NCBI RefSeq assembly: GCF_024169315.1
Contig: NZ_JALJWR010000001.1
Location: 2,501,501 to 2,565,500 of the forward strand
Direction of reading: 5' to 3'
DNA from: Pseudomonas migulae
GTDB lineage: Bacteria; Pseudomonadota; Gammaproteobacteria; Pseudomonadales; Pseudomonadaceae
Length of the DNA: 64,000 nt
In this document: piece by piece, positions 11,012-21,055 of the stretch
Layout: each line of letters starts with the position of its first letter
Position numbering within the stretch: the first letter of the stretch is position 1
The notes under the pieces: model-generated
What the model was told of the DNA's origin: nothing
What the model saw: only the letters and a program-made list of their open reading frames with translations
The model's database searches: none
Program-made: the position numbers and the translations under genes

Positions 11012-11233
11012 CTAGTCGGCTTTGTCGCCGCCGGCCAGGTTCTTCTTGGAACCGGTCTTGAAATCGGTTTCGTACCAGCCGGTGCCGCTGAGGCGGAAGC
11101 CCGGCATGGACAGCATCTTTTTAAGCTCTGGCGCCTGGCAGGCAGGGCAGTCGACCAGCGGTGCTGCGCTGATCTTTTGAATGGCTTCCAACTGATGACC
11201 ACAGGAAGCACATTGATAGTCGTACATCGGCAT
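11012..11233 (-). CDS. FmdB-family zinc-ribbon protein
   Basis: 73 residues from the ATG at 11231-11233; the frame is open further upstream but MPMYDYQCASCGH is the family start. Two CXXC knuckles (CASC near residue 8 and CPAC near residue 32) form a putative zinc ribbon of the FmdB/CxxC_CXXC_SSSS type. The tail (GTGWYETDFKTGSKKN) is typical of the short proteobacterial members found upstream of aspS. Function is unknown; a regulatory or nucleic-acid-binding role has been proposed for the family. It lies 100 nt upstream of aspS on the same strand. Confidence 0.88.
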   Translation of the reverse strand: MPMYDYQCASCGHQLEAIQKISAAPLVDCPACQAPELKKMLSMPGFRLSGTGWYETDFKTGSKKNLAGGDKAD

Positions 11234-11369
11234 GGGGGTTGTCTCGGCGATCAGATTGCTACCGCGCACGCTGGGTTTTGCGGCAAAGAGCGGGATTATA
11301 TCCATTAAATGCAGCCTGTGCAGCCGTAAGACTGCACAGACCGACACTCGACGCATTTCGCCGCCACGG

Positions 11370-11708
11370 CTACGCCATGACGACGCAATTCCCCTCCTTC
11401 AGGCTGTGCACAACGCAAACAACCCGCACCAGCCCGCTGAAGTTCTTCACCCCGCCGTGCCGCAAATGCACTTCGCGATCCACGTGTGACAGCAGGGCAC
11501 TGACCGAGCAGCAATTGATCCTGGCCATTTCACCCAAAATATCCCAATAAACCTGCTCGAGCCGCAAGCAGGTGGCAAAGCCATTCAAACGTATCGACCG
11601 GGATAATGGCCGAGCCAGGTCCATGTCGAATTCACTGACAAACGGATCGATCCTTACTTCCTTGAACGGACCCAGCCTCCCCTCATTTAACCTGCCTTCA
11701 TAAACCAT
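11370..11708 (-). CDS. Ribbon-helix-helix domain protein
   Basis: 112 residues. AAGGAG at 11718-11723 lies 9 nt before the ATG at 11706-11708, so this start is preferred over the in-frame ATG at 11729, which has no good ribosome binding site. The core SRSIRLNGFATCLRLEQVYWDIL followed by LSHVDREV resembles the RHH_4 family, small Arc-like DNA-binding proteins. After the fold there is a Val-rich tail ending in HSLKEGNCVVMA. Target genes are unknown; it is monocistronic between the FmdB-like gene and dps. Identification is from pattern, not alignment. Confidence 0.75.
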   Translation of the reverse strand: MVYEGRLNEGRLGPFKEVRIDPFVSEFDMDLARPLSRSIRLNGFATCLRLEQVYWDILGEMARINCCSVSALLSHVDREVHLRHGGVKNFSGLVRVVCVVHSLKEGNCVVMA

Positions 11709-11963
11709 CCGTTGACACTCCTTTGCCATCCCTGGTTTCTTTAAGAGCCATGTTGCGGGTCTTATAAAAGCGCAGGCGCAAAGTTATATCCAGATGACTT
11801 TATGACCATCGACGTAGGATAAGCCAACAACTGAAGGCAGATCATGGAGACCGTCCTAGTCGGGACAATGTCCTACACAAACGGGTACAAGATCATTCAA
11901 CGAACAACGCCAAAAGACCGGGCGCGAACAACACCGGATAGCATCATCCGCGCACCGACAGCG

Positions 11964-12434
11964 TTACTGGTCGAGCAATGAACGCAACATCCACGCGGTT
12001 TTTTCGTGAACCTGCATGCGCTGGGTCAGCAAGTCCGCCGTTGGCTCGTCGCTGACTTTGTCGAGCAAGGGAAAGATCCCGCGTGCCGTCCGCGTGACAG
12101 CTTCCTGCCCTTCGACAAGTTGCCTGATCATGTTTTCCGCATTGGGCACACCTTCTTCTTCCTTGATGGAAGAAAGGCGCGCATAAATCGAATAGGCGCC
12201 CGGAGCAGGAAAACCAAGTGCGCGAATTCGTTCGGCAATCGAGTCGACCGCCAGGGCCAACTCGTTATATTGCTCCTCGAACATCAGGTGCAGGGTCCGA
12301 AACATGGGACCGGTGACGTTCCAGTGGAAGTTATGGGTTTTCAAATAAAGTACATAAGTGTCCGACAGCAGACGTGAAAGTCCGTCGACGATGGACTTGC
12401 GGTCCTCTTCACTGATACCGATATCGATTGCCAT
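11964..12434 (-). CDS. dps: Dps-family DNA-binding ferritin-like protein
   Basis: 156 residues. The Dps fold is clear from [23 protein letters not shown] and [23 protein letters not shown]. These include the His, Asp and Glu residues that form the intersubunit ferroxidase site. A C-terminal helix has [17 protein letters not shown]. Dps dodecamers oxidize and store iron and protect DNA in stationary phase and oxidative stress. It stands alone and is divergent from the cold-shock protein gene, with 309 bp between the starts. Confidence 0.93.
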   Translation of the reverse strand: MAIDIGISEEDRKSIVDGLSRLLSDTYVLYLKTHNFHWNVTGPMFRTLHLMFEEQYNELALAVDSIAERIRALGFPAPGAYSIYARLSSIKEEEGVPNAENMIRQLVEGQEAVTRTARGIFPLLDKVSDEPTADLLTQRMQVHEKTAWMLRSLLDQ

Positions 12435-12743
12435 GTTTTTCCCCTAAAGGTGATGAATTTCATCCGACAGGTGCAGGACCACTCTAGCAAGCCTGTCGCG
12501 CAACCGCAGCCCGGATTACCCCCGCGCCCTGCGACAAATCGCCCCCGATGCACCGCTGGACTCCCTGATTTGAGTAGCTGCAAGCTTTGCTGTTAAATAG
12601 ACAGTGTGTCGCTGGTGCCTATTTTTTCGGGGCGCCGCGCATAGGCTGATACCAGGTGCGTGCCCAACGCCTCTTATAGTTCTGAAGCGAACCGCGCCCC
12701 ATCAGCTCTTCCTTGCGATCCGTCTTAACGTGAGTTAATCAAA
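12435..12743. other. Divergent intergenic region dps / cold-shock protein gene
   Basis: 309 bp with no gene I can support. It must hold the promoters for dps (minus) and the membrane cold-shock protein (plus). An AT-richer stretch lies around 12585-12630. I could not identify a convincing OxyR, RpoS or sigma-70 site by eye. Confidence 0.6.
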
Positions 12744-13346
12744 ATGTTGAAAATCGTCCACCTGCTAATGGGCGCAGCAGCCTTGCTGCTGTCCTTCATC
12801 CCTAGCCTGCGATCCGAAGCTGTTCCTTACCTGCAACAACCCGATGCGCTGTACCTGGCCTTTTTCGGCCTGCTCAACCTCACCCTCGCACCTGTCATTC
12901 CTTACTGGAACAAAGGTCCGCGCCATCAACTGCAAAACCTGGTCAGCGCCCTGCTGGTTCTGACTGTCGTTCTGCAAACGCTGACGCTGCTCGCGCCGAT
13001 GCCTGTCATCGCCGGTCAACCTGCCGTTCTGTTCAGCCTGGTGGCTGCCCTGATCGCCGTTCTTCTGCACTTGGCCATCAGTTTCTACAAATCCTCACCA
13101 GCCACCGCTTCGCCAAGCTACGACATGAGCAACCGCGATACCGGCACCGTCAAGTGGTTCAACACTTCCAAAGGCTTCGGCTTCATTTCCCGTGATTCCG
13201 GCGATGATATTTTCGTGCATTTCCGGGCCATCCGTGGCGAAGGCCATCGCGTTCTGGTCGAAGGCCAGCGCGTGGAGTTCTCCGTCATGAATCGTGACAA
13301 GGGCCTGCAAGCCGAAGACGTGATCGCCGCGCTGCCGCGACGCTGA
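12744..13346 (+). CDS. Membrane-anchored cold-shock-domain protein
   Basis: 200 residues in two parts. Residues 1-120 hold about four hydrophobic segments ([74 protein letters not shown]). After a short linker, residues about 131-200 are a complete cold-shock domain with RNP1-like KGFGFIS and RNP2-like DIFVHF. CSD proteins bind single-stranded RNA or DNA; here the domain would be tethered to the cytoplasmic face of the inner membrane. The gene has its own terminator at 13356-13395. The function of the anchored form is not known to me. Confidence 0.85.
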   Translation: MLKIVHLLMGAAALLLSFIPSLRSEAVPYLQQPDALYLAFFGLLNLTLAPVIPYWNKGPRHQLQNLVSALLVLTVVLQTLTLLAPMPVIAGQPAVLFSLVAALIAVLLHLAISFYKSSPATASPSYDMSNRDTGTVKWFNTSKGFGFISRDSGDDIFVHFRAIRGEGHRVLVEGQRVEFSVMNRDKGLQAEDVIAALPRR

Positions 13347-13355
13347 TTCAAGGCT

Positions 13356-13395
13356 AAAAAAAACCGCGGGCAGCCAGGCTGCTCGCGGTTTTTTA
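13356..13395. terminator. Bidirectional terminator between the cold-shock gene and slyX
   Basis: Strong hairpin with arms AAACCGCGGGCAGCC and GGCTGCTCGCGGTTT (one mismatch, 2-nt loop), flanked by A-run and T-run on opposite sides. It can serve the convergent genes on both strands. Confidence 0.88.
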
Positions 13396-13432
13396 TTGCC
13401 CTTTGTTTAAACAAAAAGCCTTGAGACAACTG

Positions 13433-13639
13433 TCAGTAATGCGGCGGTGGCGCTTCTTCTTCAAAGGTTTCGAACTGACCGGCCATTTCCTCCTGCCGCT
13501 TGAGCAGGGCAGCCATTTGCAGCTGCAGACGCTCCACTGCGCGCTGCTGCGTCGCCAGCACATCGCTCAAGGCCTGGATGGTGTCATCCTGAAACGCCAG
13601 TTGGCTCTCCAGATCGGTAACGCGTTCTTCCAGGCTCAT
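13433..13639 (-). CDS. slyX: SlyX family protein
   Basis: 68 residues. The sequence is one coiled coil ([32 protein letters not shown]...) ending in the proline-rich tail EEEAPPPHY typical of SlyX. Function is unknown; the name comes from its neighbourhood with slyD in E. coli. It starts 3 nt after the HIT-protein stop codon, so the two form a small operon. Confidence 0.9.
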   Translation of the reverse strand: MSLEERVTDLESQLAFQDDTIQALSDVLATQQRAVERLQLQMAALLKRQEEMAGQFETFEEEAPPPHY

Positions 13640-13642
13640 GAT

Positions 13643-14068
13643 TCAACCCTCCAGAAACGTGAAATCTTCGGTCAACACCAGATGCAGCCGCTCGCGAATG
13701 ACTGCAACCTGCTCCGCCGTGTACGGCTTGGCCGGGTGTTTGCCCCACACCGGCGCAGGCCAGGCGGCATCCTCGCGTTTGCGCACAATCACATGCATGT
13801 GCAGCTGACTGACAACGTTACCGAGCGCCGCGATATTCAACTTGTCCGCGCCGAACGAGTCCTTGAGCGTTTCCGCCAGCGTGGTCGTTTCCTGCCACAG
13901 CTGCTGCTGATCGGCGACATCCAACTGAAATATCTCGCTGATATCGTCGCGACGCGGTACCAGGATGAACCACGGGTAGTTCGAATCATTGGACAGCAGT
14001 AACCGGCTGAGCGGGAAATCCCCGATCGGTAACGTGTCTTGTTGAAGTCGTGGATCTAAAGCGAACAC
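13643..14068 (-). CDS. HIT-domain hydrolase
   Basis: 141 residues if translation starts at GTG 14066-14068, which has GGGAG 8 nt upstream and gives a protein starting (M)FALDPRLQQDTLPIG, as in other pseudomonads. An in-frame ATG at 14113 has poorer support. The HIT motif H-phi-H-phi-H is degenerate: SQLHMHVIVRKR has His-Met-His rather than three histidines, so it resembles the HIT branch whose last histidine is replaced. HIT proteins hydrolyse nucleotide phosphoramidates or dinucleoside polyphosphates. It is upstream of and coupled to slyX. Confidence 0.85.
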   Translation of the reverse strand: MFALDPRLQQDTLPIGDFPLSRLLLSNDSNYPWFILVPRRDDISEIFQLDVADQQQLWQETTTLAETLKDSFGADKLNIAALGNVVSQLHMHVIVRKREDAAWPAPVWGKHPAKPYTAEQVAVIRERLHLVLTEDFTFLEG

Positions 14069-14973
14069 TGCGCACACTCCCGGTAGCTCATCATTTTTCA
14101 GCTTAGCGCCCATCCCGAGAGAAGGCGCACCAAGCGACAGGACGGCAGCATACCTGCGAACGTCGCTGGCTTCACGACGAACGACTGTTCAAACGCAGCC
14201 ATCATTCACGAGGAGCGCTCCGACATGAGTCATTTTTCGCCAGCGCGCACCATTACAGAACCGGCAGCTACGCAAAAAACACTGAAATGACCGATTCACC
14301 AAGGCCTGCTCACGTTTCACAACAGCCAACACTGTATGAATTCAGTACAGCGATTAAGATTTTTTGCACCAAAACCGCACAGTACGTCTACGCTCTGTGC
14401 GTCGGGCATCCGCCAAGTACTCACTGACGGGGTGAACCGGTAACGTTTTTGGTTGTCGCGCAGTCGGCCAGGGAGGTGCAACACGATGCAAACCGTGGCG
14501 TCAAGTCCCATCAAAAGGTGCTTGTAACCCCCGGTTTTATGAGGTTTTTACGGTAACAGGCAGGCGTTCAGAAAAAAAAACAGCGAATTGCTGATTTGTG
14601 CACGCTTGTTGCATTCACACTCACATCGCCTTCAAAGCGTCCGCGGGAAGTGGAAGCCTTCAAGGCAATAAAAACAGTGGCAGGGTTGCCCGATGGAGAT
14701 TCACACGTTTCACCAAGGACTCTTTTTACCGATGCTCAAGCCCCGGAAAACAGCGCTGAAGTTGTCATTCCTATTGCATTGGGGCTGTAAATTTGCGACA
14801 TCTACCAAGCCGTTTGCGACAGGGTCGTAAAGAAGCTGAAAGGTTAGATGCGCAAGTATCGCCAATATGGTCGGCGTGATATAAGTTTGCGCCGACACAA
14901 AAAGAAAGAGCCGCCCAGATAATAAAACAGGTGGGACGGCAGTACTCTTCTAAAACCAAAGGAGCAAATCACG
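14069..14973. other. Long gene-free region upstream of oprD
   Basis: 905 bp between the HIT gene (minus) and oprD (plus). The open frames inside are short and lack family resemblance. An imperfect palindrome, CTGTATGAATTCAGTACAG, lies near 14333-14351. An A-run lies at 14571-14580, and AT-rich sequence occurs at 14860-14970. A good ribosome binding site (AAAGGAG) precedes oprD. Long leaders with regulatory sites are plausible for a nutrient-regulated porin, but I cannot define a promoter or sRNA here. Confidence 0.5.
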
Positions 14974-16320
14974 ATGCGCGTGATGAAGTGGAGCATGATC
15001 GCACTGGCAGTTGCAGCAGCAGCCAGTACTCAAGTGGCTATGGCCGCACCTTTCGTAAGTGACCAGGCTGAAGCCAAAGGTTTTGTTGAAGACAGCACGC
15101 TGAACTTGCTGGTTCGCAACTACTACTTCAACCGTGACAACAAAGACGGCGGCCGCGACCAGAAAGACTGGACCCAAGGTCTTTGGGGCACCTACAACTC
15201 CGGTTACACCCAGGGTACTGTGGGCGTAGGCGTTGATGCATTCGGTTACCTGGCCATCAAACTGGATGGCGGCGATGGCACTTCCGGTTCGGGCAACATG
15301 AGCCGTAGCGACACTGTCAACGCCAACGGTGGCCGCGACGTTAACGACAGCCAGGGTAAAGCCGGCGCTGCCGTTAAATTCCGCGTATCCAAAACCGAGC
15401 TGAAAGTCGGCGACATGTCGCCAAGCACTGCTCCAGTATTTGCTGTTGGCGGCTCCCGTATCCTTCCGCAAGTTGCCAGCGGTTTCCAACTGCAAAGCAG
15501 CGAAGTCAAAGATCTTGACCTCGAAGCCGGTCACTTCTACTCGGGTTCCAGCCAGGACAAAAACGCCCGTGAAGGCGGCCTGTATGCAACCTACGCTGGC
15601 GTTGAAGCCAACACCATCGACTATTTCGGTGGCAAGTACGGCATTACCGATAACCTTTCCGCATCGCTGTATGGCGCCAAGCTGGAAGATATCTGGAACC
15701 AGTACTACGCCAACGTGAACCTCACCACTCCGTTTGGTGGTGACACTTCGCTGAACACCGATTTCAACATCTATCGCACCACCGATACCGGTGACGCGAA
15801 AGCTGGCGACATCAGCAACACCGCGTTCTCGCTGGCCACCGCTCTGTCGTTCCTGAAAGCGCACACCATCACCCTGGCCTTCCAAAAGGTTAACGGCGAT
15901 ACTCCGTTCGACTACATCGGTATCGGCAAGAACAACCGCGGCGGCGACTCGATCTTCCTCGCCAACTCCATCCAGTACTCTGACTTCAACGCCCCTGGCG
16001 AGAAGTCTGCCCAGGTCCGTTACGACCTGAAAATGGCTGAGTACGGCGTTCCTGGTCTGAGCTTCATGACCCGTTACGTTAAAGGTTGGGACATCGACGG
16101 CACCAACACTCCGGCTGGCAGCGCTTACACAGGCCTGTACGGCGACAATGGCAAGCACAACGAAACCAACTTCGAAGCCAAGTACGTTGTTCAGTCTGGC
16201 CCGGCAAAAGATCTGTCCGTCCGCTTCCGTCAAGCTTGGCACTTTGCTAACGCCGACGAAGGTGAAGGCGACGTGAAAGAGTTCCGTGTGATCGTCGACT
16301 ACCCACTGTCGATCTTGTAA
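14974..16320 (+). CDS. oprD: OprD-family outer-membrane porin
   Basis: 448 residues. A signal peptide (MRVMKWSMIALAVAAAASTQVAMA) precedes an 18-strand-type OprD barrel. FVSDQAEAKGFVEDSTLNLLLRNYYFNRD-like sequence at the mature N-terminus and the C-terminal EFRVIVDYPLSIL are almost those I remember for P. aeruginosa OprD. The neighbourhood (HIT, slyX, cold shock, dps, aspS) is also that of PAO1 oprD. OprD takes up basic amino acids and small peptides and, in P. aeruginosa, carbapenems; substrate range here is inferred. Paralogues such as OprE/OprQ are an alternative. It has its own terminator. Confidence 0.88.
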   Translation: MRVMKWSMIALAVAAAASTQVAMAAPFVSDQAEAKGFVEDSTLNLLVRNYYFNRDNKDGGRDQKDWTQGLWGTYNSGYTQGTVGVGVDAFGYLAIKLDGGDGTSGSGNMSRSDTVNANGGRDVNDSQGKAGAAVKFRVSKTELKVGDMSPSTAPVFAVGGSRILPQVASGFQLQSSEVKDLDLEAGHFYSGSSQDKNAREGGLYATYAGVEANTIDYFGGKYGITDNLSASLYGAKLEDIWNQYYANVNLTTPFGGDTSLNTDFNIYRTTDTGDAKAGDISNTAFSLATALSFLKAHTITLAFQKVNGDTPFDYIGIGKNNRGGDSIFLANSIQYSDFNAPGEKSAQVRYDLKMAEYGVPGLSFMTRYVKGWDIDGTNTPAGSAYTGLYGDNGKHNETNFEAKYVVQSGPAKDLSVRFRQAWHFANADEGEGDVKEFRVIVDYPLSIL

Positions 16321-16350
16321 TCGCATCCAGTTAGTTTGCGGTAACAAAAT

Positions 16351-16381
16351 AAAAAGGCCCATCTTCGGATGGGCCTTTTTT
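16351..16381. terminator. Bidirectional terminator between oprD and the MscS gene
   Basis: AAAAAGGCCCATC, TTCG tetraloop, GATGGGCCTTTTTT. The perfect stem is flanked by A- and T-runs, so it can end both oprD and the convergent channel gene. Confidence 0.9.
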
Positions 16382-16398
16382 GTTGCCTGGGTTTTTGC

Positions 16399-17241
16399 TT
16401 ACTGCACGGCAGATTCCTGAACCACTCGAATCACCCGCTGTGGAAACGGGATATCAATGCCGGCCGTTTTCAACCGGTCCCGGGACTGTTCGTTGAACAT
16501 GAACATCACATCCCAGTAATCCGCCGTCTTCACCCACACTCGCAGGGAAACGGTGATCGAACTGTCGCCCAGGGTAGAAATGACGGCCTGCGGTTCCGGT
16601 TCAGCCAGAATGCGCTCATCCTTGGCCAGATCCAGCAACACTTGACGAGCCTTCTGCAGGTCCGCCTCGTAATCAACGCCCACATCAAACACCACCTTAC
16701 GGGTAGGCTGACGGTTAGTGTTGGTGATGATGCCGTTCGACAGGTTGCCGTTAGGCACGATGATGGTTTTGTTATCGCCTGTACGCAGCACGGTATGGAA
16801 GATCTGAATGCTGTCGACCGTACCGGCCACCCCTTGCGCTTCGATCCAGTCACCAATACGGAATGGACGGAACAGCAGAATCAGCACGCCACCGGCGAAG
16901 TTCGCCAGGCTGCCCTGCAACGCCAGACCAATGGCCAGACCCGCTGCACCGATCGCCGCAACGAAGGAAGTCGTTTCCACGCCGATCATCGAGGCCACGC
17001 TGACGATCAGCAAAACCTTGAGAATAATGTTCGCCAGGCTGCTGATGAACCCTTGCAGCGCCAGGTCGGCGTTACGCAGTGCGAGCAAACCGCCCAGTTT
17101 CTGCGTCACTTTGTTGATCAGCCACCAGCCGATGGCCAGGGTGATAATCGCCAGCAGCACACGGCTGCCGTATTCCATGATCATCGGAATCCAGGCTTGG
17201 GACGCCTTGACCAGGTTGTCCACTTCAGCATTCAAATCCAT
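16399..17241 (-). CDS. Small-conductance mechanosensitive channel (MscS family)
   Basis: 280 residues from the ATG at 17239-17241, which has GGAG 7 nt upstream; the frame is open for 25 more codons without support. Three membrane helices lie in the first 120 residues. The pore helix TM3 reads AAIGAAGLAIGLALQGSLANFAGG, with the Gly/Ala packing of MscS. The cytoplasmic beta and cage domain follows (VPNGNLSNGIITNTNRQPTRK). The length is close to E. coli MscS (286). It releases solutes during hypo-osmotic shock. Confidence 0.94.
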   Translation of the reverse strand: MDLNAEVDNLVKASQAWIPMIMEYGSRVLLAIITLAIGWWLINKVTQKLGGLLALRNADLALQGFISSLANIILKVLLIVSVASMIGVETTSFVAAIGAAGLAIGLALQGSLANFAGGVLILLFRPFRIGDWIEAQGVAGTVDSIQIFHTVLRTGDNKTIIVPNGNLSNGIITNTNRQPTRKVVFDVGVDYEADLQKARQVLLDLAKDERILAEPEPQAVISTLGDSSITVSLRVWVKTADYWDVMFMFNEQSRDRLKTAGIDIPFPQRVIRVVQESAVQ

Positions 17242-17323
17242 CTTTATCTCCTTCTTTTCGGCTTCCCGGCACCCAAAAAAAATGAGTAGTAGAAAAAATC
17301 CCGCCAGGTTAAGCACGATCGAG

Positions 17324-17411
17324 GTAGGAGCGGGCTTGCTCGCGAATGCGGTGCGCCATTCACAGAAATGTTGACTGACACACCGTATTCGCGAGCAAGC
17401 CCGCTCCCACA
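17324..17411. repeat. REPIN-type inverted repeat
   Basis: Two REP cores in inverted orientation: AGGAGCGGGCTTGCTCGCGA near 17326 and its reverse complement ending near 17410. It lies between yajQ and the MscS gene. Confidence 0.9.
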
Positions 17412-17427
17412 GGTCCCGCCTGAATAA

Positions 17428-18971
<1,544 letters not shown>

Positions 18972-19016
18972 GCAGCGGCTACGCTGGCCACTTGTTCCTT
19001 TTCAGCGATAAAACTG

Positions 19017-21053
19017 ATGCCATTGCGCCAGCGCCTTGAAAACCTTCCGGTCGGCCAGAAACTGTTGGCCGCCCTGCTGGTGCTGTTGACCACCGTTCTG
19101 CTGGTCGCCAACCTGACCTTCATCAGCGCCGCGTACTACATTTCCCAGGAAAGCATGGCGCCCCAGGCCTTGCAGACCATCGGCCGACTGGTGTCCAACC
19201 CGAGTCTGGTGTCCGAAGCACTGGCATCGCCACAAAGCGCGCAACGCCTGCTCGATGAACTCAACAGTTATTCACCGCTGCGTGCCGCCGCCCTGTATGA
19301 CGGCAAGGGTGAACGCCTGGCGCAGTTACAACATGGCGATCACTTGAACTTGCCGGAGCGCTTCCGCCACATCGAATCCTGGCAAGCCACCGAGTTTCGC
19401 AGCAATCAACTGATCACCCTGCCCCGCCCCGGCACTGCGCCCGGCCACTTGTTACTGGTCGCCAGCAGCGAGTTGCCAATGGCTTTCTACACCGGGACGC
19501 TGACCGCCAGCCTCGGCATCCTGATCTTCAGTGTGCTGTTGTGGCTGGTAATCGCCCGGCAGATCAAACGCCTGATTACCCGGCCGATCCATCAGCTGGA
19601 AGAGCTGTCCCGGCAAGTGACCCGGGAAGAGAACTACGCCCTGCGCGCTTCCCGCGGCAACCACGACGAAATCGGCAGCCTCGCCGAGGCCTTCAATACC
19701 ATGCTTTCGCGTATCGAGGCGCGGGAGCAGCAACTCAAGCGCGCGCGTGACGATTCCCAGGCGGCTTACGATCAGGCCCAGGGGCTGGCCGAAGAAACCC
19801 GTCACACCAACCGCAAACTGGAGCTCGAAGTCCAGGTGCGCAGCAAGATCGAGAAAAAACTTACCGGGTTCCAAAACTACCTCAACAGCATCATCGACTC
19901 CATGCCGTCGGCGCTGATCGCCCTCGACGAGCAGCTCTACGTGACGCAGTGGAATCAGGAGGCCAGCGCCCTCTCCGGCACGCGGCTGGACGAAGCGCTG
20001 AATCAGCCGATCTTCCTCGCCTTCGAACCGCTCAAGCCGTTCTTGCCGCAGCTCAAACAGACCGTCGAGCAACACACCGTGGCGAAAATCGAACGGGTGA
20101 CCTGGTTCAAGGATGACGAACCCAAACACTACGCCCTGACCTTTTATCCGCTGATGGGCGGTGCCGGGCGCGGTGTGGTGATCCGGATCGACGACATCAC
20201 CCAGCGCCTGTCCCTGGAAGAAATGATGGTGCAGTCGGAAAAAATGCTCTCGGTCGGTGGCCTCGCCGCCGGCATGGCGCATGAGATCAACAACCCGTTG
20301 GGTGCGATCCTGCACAACGTGCAGAACATCCGCCGGCGCCTGTCCCCCGACCTGCCGAAAAACCTCGAACAGGCTGAACAGATCGGCATCGAACTGGACA
20401 CGGTCAACGAGTACCTGAAAGCACGGGAGGTGCCGCAGTTGCTCGACGGCATCCAGCAGGCCGGCGCCCGAGCGGCGAAAATCGTGACCCACATGCTCAG
20501 TTTCAGCCGCCGCAGCACCCGGCAAATGGCCCCGTGCGACCTGCCGGCGCTGATCGATCAGGCCGTGGAAATCGCCGGCAACGATTTCGACCTGGCGATC
20601 GGTTTCGACTTCAAGGGCCAGGCGATCATTCGCCAGTTCGATCCGGCGCTGGGCCCCGTGCCCGGTACCGCCAACGAACTCGAACAAGTGCTGCTCAATC
20701 TGCTGAAAAACGCCGCGCAAGCCATTCACCAGCGCGAAGATGACCGTGAGCCCGGACGCATCATCCTGCGCACCAAACTCAATCCGCCGTGGGCGGAAAT
20801 CCAGGTCGAAGACAACGGCATCGGCATGAGCGAGAACGTGCGCAAACGCACTTTCGAACCGTTCTTCACCACCAAGGAAATCGGTCAGGGCACCGGCCTT
20901 GGGTTGTCGGTCTCGTACTTCATCATCACCAACAACCACAAGGGTCAGATGGAAGTGCAATCGACGCCGGGCCAGGGCACGTGTTTCACCTTGCGCCTGC
21001 CGTTGGCGAGCACCCCGCTTGTCTCTCAAGAACTCAATCAGCTATCGAGGTAA
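19017..21053 (+). CDS. Membrane sensor histidine kinase (PA4398-like)
   Basis: 678 residues. TM1 is about 15-40. A periplasmic region of about 120 residues precedes TM2 (about 158-180), then HAMP (about 181-235), a coiled coil, and PAS (about 285-398). HisKA has the phospho-accepting His422 in GLAAGMAHEINNPLGAI. The HATPase domain has N box NLLKNAAQAI, G1 DNGIGM and G2 GTGLGLS. No receiver domain or response regulator gene lies beside it. In P. aeruginosa the kinase in the same neighbourhood (panE, yajQ) affects swarming and biofilm; orthology is inferred from position. It ends 2 nt before the adenosyltransferase gene. Confidence 0.9.
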   Translation: MPLRQRLENLPVGQKLLAALLVLLTTVLLVANLTFISAAYYISQESMAPQALQTIGRLVSNPSLVSEALASPQSAQRLLDELNSYSPLRAAALYDGKGERLAQLQHGDHLNLPERFRHIESWQATEFRSNQLITLPRPGTAPGHLLLVASSELPMAFYTGTLTASLGILIFSVLLWLVIARQIKRLITRPIHQLEELSRQVTREENYALRASRGNHDEIGSLAEAFNTMLSRIEAREQQLKRARDDSQAAYDQAQGLAEETRHTNRKLELEVQVRSKIEKKLTGFQNYLNSIIDSMPSALIALDEQLYVTQWNQEASALSGTRLDEALNQPIFLAFEPLKPFLPQLKQTVEQHTVAKIERVTWFKDDEPKHYALTFYPLMGGAGRGVVIRIDDITQRLSLEEMMVQSEKMLSVGGLAAGMAHEINNPLGAILHNVQNIRRRLSPDLPKNLEQAEQIGIELDTVNEYLKAREVPQLLDGIQQAGARAAKIVTHMLSFSRRSTRQMAPCDLPALIDQAVEIAGNDFDLAIGFDFKGQAIIRQFDPALGPVPGTANELEQVLLNLLKNAAQAIHQREDDREPGRIILRTKLNPPWAEIQVEDNGIGMSENVRKRTFEPFFTTKEIGQGTGLGLSVSYFIITNNHKGQMEVQSTPGQGTCFTLRLPLASTPLVSQELNQLSR

Positions 21054-21055
21054 CC

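Noticed and set aside
8668..11061. 797-codon open frame opposite aspS and yebC
   Set aside because: It runs across two real minus-strand genes and a terminator and has no family resemblance.
14333..14351. LexA-like box CTGTATGAATTCAGTACAG
   Set aside because: Spacing between CTG and CAG is three bases too long for a LexA site and the arms are out of register by one base.
14596..14790. 64-codon frame upstream of oprD
   Set aside because: No ribosome binding site, no family resemblance, and composition of intergenic type.
14731..14829. 32-codon frame (MLKPRKTALKLSFLL...) as a leader peptide of oprD
   Set aside because: The AAGGA is 12-13 nt from the ATG and there is no attenuator-like structure after the stop; not enough support.
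14950..16362. 470-codon frame opposite oprD
   Set aside because: Antisense shadow of a clear porin gene with signal peptide and ribosome binding site.
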